From assembly GCA_900404475.1 (NCBI GenBank), contig OUQQ01000027.1:1-64000 (forward strand): a DNA stretch of 64,000 bases, given 5' to 3'. The DNA is from Spongospora subterranea (lineage: Eukaryota; Endomyxa; Phytomyxea; Plasmodiophorida; Plasmodiophoridae). A model generated the notes under the pieces. The model was not told where the DNA came from, searched no databases, and saw nothing but the letters and a program-made list of their open reading frames with translations. Below, in pieces: positions 60,301 through 64,000 of the stretch; the stretch's first letter is position 1, and each line of letters starts with the position of its first letter. The position numbers were made by a program, and so were the translations under genes.

Positions 60301-60951
60301 ATCATGATTTTCATCCAACTGTCATCTGATAATGAATTTTGCAAATGTACGTCCCTCACGATATATTTTTCCAGTTATATAACTTTGGTGCAGCCGTTGC
60401 ACTTGATGAGCGAAGTTATAAGCCTAATTTGTTTCGTCAGGTGTGTCCCAGCACGATTTTTGCTTATTAATTTTTTTTACCGAATATTTCAGGCGTACCG
60501 CGTCTGTTCGAAAAGGTCGTTGCTATCGACGACAGATTCTGGTCATTTTCTAGAAGCATTAGAAAAAATCGCGAAACTCAAGGCGAAACAGGAGGACGAT
60601 GATTCTCATCTTGAAGACCCGCCTGATGAATTTCTGGATCCCATTATGCAGGTCATTAATTTATTGTTGTTTGTTACCTGTGCTTTATCTGTTCGTCGTA
60701 GAGTTTGATGCGGGACCCTGTTATCCTCCCAGTTTCGAGGCAAATTGTCGATCGTCCTGTCATTGAACGTCATCTTCTAAACAACCCGACAGGCCAGTTT
60801 TTGCACTTTTTGTGAGTCCAGCTTTTTTTCATTGACTTCTTGATTAGATCCTTTCAATCGACAGCCCTTGAGCATCGACGAGGTTGTTCCTGATACCGAA
60901 CTCAAGTTGCGCATTGATGCATGGATCTTGTCACGGATCAAGAAAGCGTGA
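57309..60951 (+). CDS. Ubiquitin conjugation factor E4 (Ufd2/UBE4, U-box ligase)
   Basis: Early exons are firm: 57309-57926, 57981-58160, 58211-58311, 58359-58459, 58517-58731, 58767-58907, 58963-59314. Further exons follow, with the end fixed as an exon closing at 60651, then 60702-60792 and 60848-60951. Family blocks run through the whole Ufd2 core: VASDSFFINFSSLLLRLMKP, LQETTRLNMSTDML, PLKNPHLRGKLSELLYVLLP, FITPQFVDRMAQMLDYYLVV and LIGPEVLEI. The C-terminal U-box is complete (PPDEFLDPIMQSLMRDPVIL, then DPFNRQPLSIDEVVPD, ending DAWILSRIKKA). Ufd2 extends short ubiquitin chains and works with Cdc48/p97 in protein quality control. The last intron (60793-60847) begins with GC, yet only this junction restores the TDPFNRQPLS motif. 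Exons between 59367 and 60651 are present but their exact edges were not all settled. Confidence 0.92.
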
Positions 60952-62596
60952 AGTCCATATTTTCGCTTACCAATATATCTATTCAGGATTTATTCACGCC
61001 GACCGTTGTTTACCGACAATTATCACATCTATTATGTTCGTTTCACTCAGCTGCGGAAATGTTGCTGGATAAACTGGCCGACCGTTTTTGAACGACCGAC
61101 AACACCCTCGTGTTTACCGTAGCCAGAGGATTCAATTTTTCGCTTTAACTCAAGATGCTAACTTGTTCAACGATTTTCAATTGCTCGAAACCTGTATGTA
61201 TTGATGTTATCGGTAGCATTGAGACTTCCAGTTGTAAGTCTCTAGTGTAGAGTTATCATTTTGCACACGATTATTCATTTACAAGTGTACCCTTTTACTG
61301 TGGCGAATACTCTTATGAAATCACATCAACCTCAATCGCGCAGTTTGAGATGAAGCATCTACCATAGACTCTTTTATTACCGATGATAACTTTCTCAAAT
61401 TCTGATCTTTTCTTCAACTAATACGAGTGGATTCACTGATATCCATTCTAAGTCTTAGAACTGATAGGTCGCCTTTCGACAAATACTCAATTAAAGGCAT
61501 TGAATTTGCTGAGATTTGAGCAAACCAAATCTACAACTGGACATCCTGTAAGCGTAATTTTGGTGCAGTAATGCATAAAATATGGTAACTTTGATCGCCA
61601 TCAAAAACTGTTTCTTCCACACAAAGCTGTTTGGAGCTAGCGGGTTAGTTAACGGTGAAGACATAATGGGTGATACAAGCAAATGAAGTTGGTCAGACAC
61701 TCGCCGAATAGCTCGCTCAAGATTTAGCAGAATCAATGCCTGTAGATGAATATTTGTCGAAAGACGACGAGTTTGAGGTCCATCAGGAGTTTGACGAAGC
61801 TGGGATTTTGCGGGTCCTATGGAGGTCAATTCCGAAGCAAATGACGACATTGAAAATGCATTGGGCGAGATCATATCACTTCGACGCTTCTAAATGGCTT
61901 CAGCAAGCAGCAACGCGAGCTAAGTCGGCAATTGTGGGCATCTAAACAAATCCTGTTAACTTGAATATTGCAGCGGTACTGAAACACTCACTAATTCGTG
62001 GAATAAACAAAGTCGCAAAATACAATGGGCAGAGGAAACAAATCGATATTCGTTGTTTCTTCCAATATAAATCGGAATGATAGCTGCAAACATCGCTCAT
62101 GGGATTTGATCAGTACTCTCTTATAGTTTGGTAAAAATTCGTATCAGTTGTTACTGTAACTACTCCCAGATAATTAGTTATGAATCATACAGAACAAATA
62201 TCGGGAAATCCACTTGTATCAGTTATACGAGAATATAAGCATTAGAATGATCGGTAATATGAGAATATACCAGTGTAGTTTCGGCGTTGATGAGGATGCA
62301 ATCAAAGGCCGCTGGACTCTGCAGAAATCCCATGCAAAAATGGCATTTGGCCAATCATAGGGGAGCAGAGTTGATGTATAGGGTGATCATCTCAAACCTC
62401 AATCAAATCAGTGGGTCCCTATCACCAGGACCAAATAACCATCGGTCGGATCAAGGCAAATAACTCACGTCAGTTTGTCCACCCATCATCTTCTCTGGTC
62501 AACTCCATACCGATTTTGTTTATCAAGAGCCGGACCTTAGCCATGGCGATGCCATCCGATGCCACAATTGCACGACCGGCATCGTACGAATGCTTT
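60952..62596. other. Gene-poor interval downstream of UBE4
   Basis: About 1.6 kb without a recognisable gene. Overlapping open frames at 61491-61945 on both strands have no motifs. It borders transposon remnants on its right. Confidence 0.4.
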
Positions 62597-62970
62597 ATGC
62601 CTGTTGGCGAACAAGTTCATCCGTATTCCCCTGGCGAGACTGCTGCAGAAATCAAATCAAATCCCAAATTCTGCCCATTTTTTAAAAACTGTCGAATGGC
62701 TTTCGACGGAACACAGATTCCCGCCCATGTTTTTGGAGTCTGAAGCCAAACCGTATTGAAACCGTGAGGGTTTCATCAATCAGAACGTGTTTGCTGCGTG
62801 TTCCTTTGATTTGATGGTCAATAGTCTAATCTGATTTGGCTTTGTTCTCATTTGACTCAGGTTCACATACTTCGACAGTTTTAAAAAAATGGGTAGAACT
62901 TGGGATAATTGTATTTTTGCAGAAATTTCGCCAGTAGGAATACGGATGAACTTTTTCGCCAACAGGCAAT
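62597..62970. mobile_element. Inverted pair of PIF/Harbinger transposase fragments
   Basis: The plus-strand segment 62597-62745 reads MPVGEQVHPYSPGETAAEIK, then FCPFFKNCRMAFDGTQIPAH. PFFKNC...FDGT.I..H is the first catalytic (D) block of Harbinger transposases, usually PYFKNC.GAIDGTHI. Bases 62873-62970 are an inverted copy of 62597-62693, reading the equivalent KFIRIPTGEISAK and THFFKTV on the minus strand, but shifted and truncated before the DGT. Two head-to-head copies of the same transposase piece therefore sit about 180 bp apart. Neither is intact. Confidence 0.75.
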
Positions 62971-63200
62971 GAAGTATTCGTCACCTTCAGAAGAACTCTG
63001 CCAGTAAACAAGCTTTCAGATTAGACATTGGTATATGATTTTATCACCGGCTAATCGTCTCGCCATTTTATTGAAACCGTTCCTGTACATGCCGGTTTCT
63101 GGCACTTTGCGACACAGTGAACAGAAATGTTGCTAGCCGCTCTTGAACATTTATACTTTGTTGGTAAAAGCAATCCAGAATCGGTCAACATTGCCTTGAG

Positions 63201-64000
63201 ACCAACATTGCAACACATTTTTGGGGTAAAAAACACAGAGACCATGGACAACTTATGTCGCATTATGCACTTTTCCGAGGTGAAACTGTTCGAAGTTTGG
63301 AATTTGCGGATATGGATTCAGTACGGATAGAGAAGAGGAATTCTCTATGTGCTTTGCATTAGATTAGTTCTCCGTCAAGACAAACAACCCAATTTGGGCG
63401 AAACGACTTGGGGCTTTCGTTCGCAAAAAATGCGTTCGGATCTGCCCTTGGGATGCTGTCGGGTTTTATTTGTTTTGGCGGTTTCACGTCGAAAGTGAGC
63501 TATTTCCTGTTTTCACTACGAGCGAAGACTAGTTCAATCTTAAGTTTGTCAAAAGCGGCAAAATCCAAGAACTCCTCTCGACACAAGACTCACAAGGAAA
63601 TTAATTGATTTCTGCGTTCCGGTCAGTTAAATTGAATGCCAAATCCAAGACTCACGCTGGCCGAGGTTCCGGAGCAAGGATGGCTGAATTAGGTGTCGCA
63701 TCAAAAGATCAGATTCGTCGTCCCGGAAGGTGGAAACAATTAGGCGACGAAAAACTGTTACCTTACTTTTTTGCCTCGAGAAGCCATCAGAACTCTGGCC
63801 GGATTTTCCCCGGCGCAAGGAAACTTCTATCTCCAGCGTGCCGCAATTGAACCTCCTGAATGCATATCCGCAAATTTCAGACTTCGAACAGTTTCGCCTG
63901 GGAGAAAATGCATAATGCGACATAAAGAAGGCACAGATGTTCCAAAGATGTTGCCCATGGTCTCTGATTTTAACCCAAAACTGTGTTGTCAATGCCGTTA
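63201..64000. repeat. Large inverted duplication running to the window edge
   Basis: Bases 63201-63319 and 63862-64000 are inverted copies. Shared words include CAGAGACCATGG, TTATGTCGCATTATGCA, GAAACTGTTCGAAGT and TTTGCGGATATG, with small insertions and mismatches. The arms enclose the Crypton-like recombinase remnant, whose 3' part overlaps the right arm. The right arm reaches the last base, so the duplication may continue outside the window. Confidence 0.8.
63619..63950 (+). mobile_element. Crypton-type tyrosine recombinase remnant
   Basis: The plus strand reads KSKTHAGRGSGARMAELGVA followed by DQIRRPGRW. After one frameshift near 63745 it reads CYLTFLPREAIRTLAGFSPA, then QGNFYLQRAAIEPPE. 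This is the C-terminal signature of the Crypton/DUF3435-like recombinases found in fungi and some protists: the HxxR box (HAGR), GRW, then the Y.LP...+..LAGF....G.Y.L.R....PP segment. The frameshift and the lack of a start show that it is dead. The N-terminal part is not seen, although 63408-63608 (+) could be a degraded neighbour. Confidence 0.78.

Noticed and set aside
61491..61945. Overlapping frames 61491-61874 (-) and 61736-61945 (+) as a gene
   Set aside because: Neither has a domain signature or exon partners, and their overlap on opposite strands suggests chance.
1..64000. CRISPR array, prophage or bacterial operon signals
   Set aside because: The window has spliced genes and a eukaryotic tRNA; the tandem repeats are minisatellites with no spacer structure.

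Overview
The window is nuclear DNA from a eukaryote with compact, intron-rich genes. Most introns that can be fixed by protein homology are 46-110 bp with GT..AG ends, and a minority reach 150-470 bp. A eukaryotic tRNA-Leu lies between genes, and the proteins are those of a full eukaryotic cell: nuclear import, U-box and RBR ubiquitin ligases, telomere capping, Rab GAP, RES splicing complex, mitochondrial import and redox. The gene set (TMEM260-type mannosyltransferase, RAB3GAP2, TEN1, BUD13, Kap123/importin-4, UBE4) and the transposon types (Crypton, PIF/Harbinger with SANT-like partner, Ty1/copia, Ty3/gypsy) would suit an early-diverging opisthokont such as a chytrid- or aphelid-like fungus, or another free-living or parasitic protist. 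The species cannot be named from the sequence alone.

Layout. 0.2-2.7 kb: TMEM260-like gene (+), then tRNA-Leu(AAG) (-). 3-6.3 kb: apparently empty, with a foldback repeat. 6.3-8.7 kb: organellar/bacterial-type asparaginyl-tRNA synthetase (-), seven exons, a minisatellite in its longest intron. 8.7-10.7 kb: mostly intergenic with a MITE. 10.7-12.4 kb: coiled-coil gene with weak MAD1 likeness (-). 13.1-18.4 kb: TEN1 and RAB3GAP2 (+). 19.6-20.6 kb: dead copia element. 21.4-23.1 kb: BUD13 with a 13-residue repeat tract. 23-29.4 kb: transposon graveyard holding one intact zinc-finger gene at 25-26.1 kb. 30-33 kb: unidentified multi-exon gene. 33.5-35.4 kb: two intronless tandem paralogs of unknown function. 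35.8-46.4 kb: a minus-strand block of importin-4, aspartyl aminopeptidase, a small RBR ligase and mitochondrial thioredoxin. 46.9-50.2 kb: a GCK/CX9C protein and a leucine-rich-repeat gene (+). 52.1-52.9 kb: RRM protein (-). 53.7-54.4 kb: dead gypsy element. 55-56.4 kb: coiled-coil/disordered protein (+). 57.3-61 kb: UBE4/Ufd2 ubiquitin ligase (+). 62.6-64 kb: Harbinger and Crypton remnants arranged as inverted duplications running off the right edge.

The genes do not form an operon or obvious pathway cluster. They are housekeeping genes separated by transposon-rich gaps. I joined exons by matching reading phase and protein family. For AsnRS, TEN1, BUD13, importin-4, DNPEP, RBR, thioredoxin, RRM and TMEM260 the exon sums are exact multiples of three and the totals match family lengths. 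I did not find a convincing previously undescribed multi-gene system. The most unusual items are the tandem paralogs at 33.5-35.4 kb, two GC..AG introns that homology appears to force, the minimal RBR ligase, and the inverted transposon duplications.
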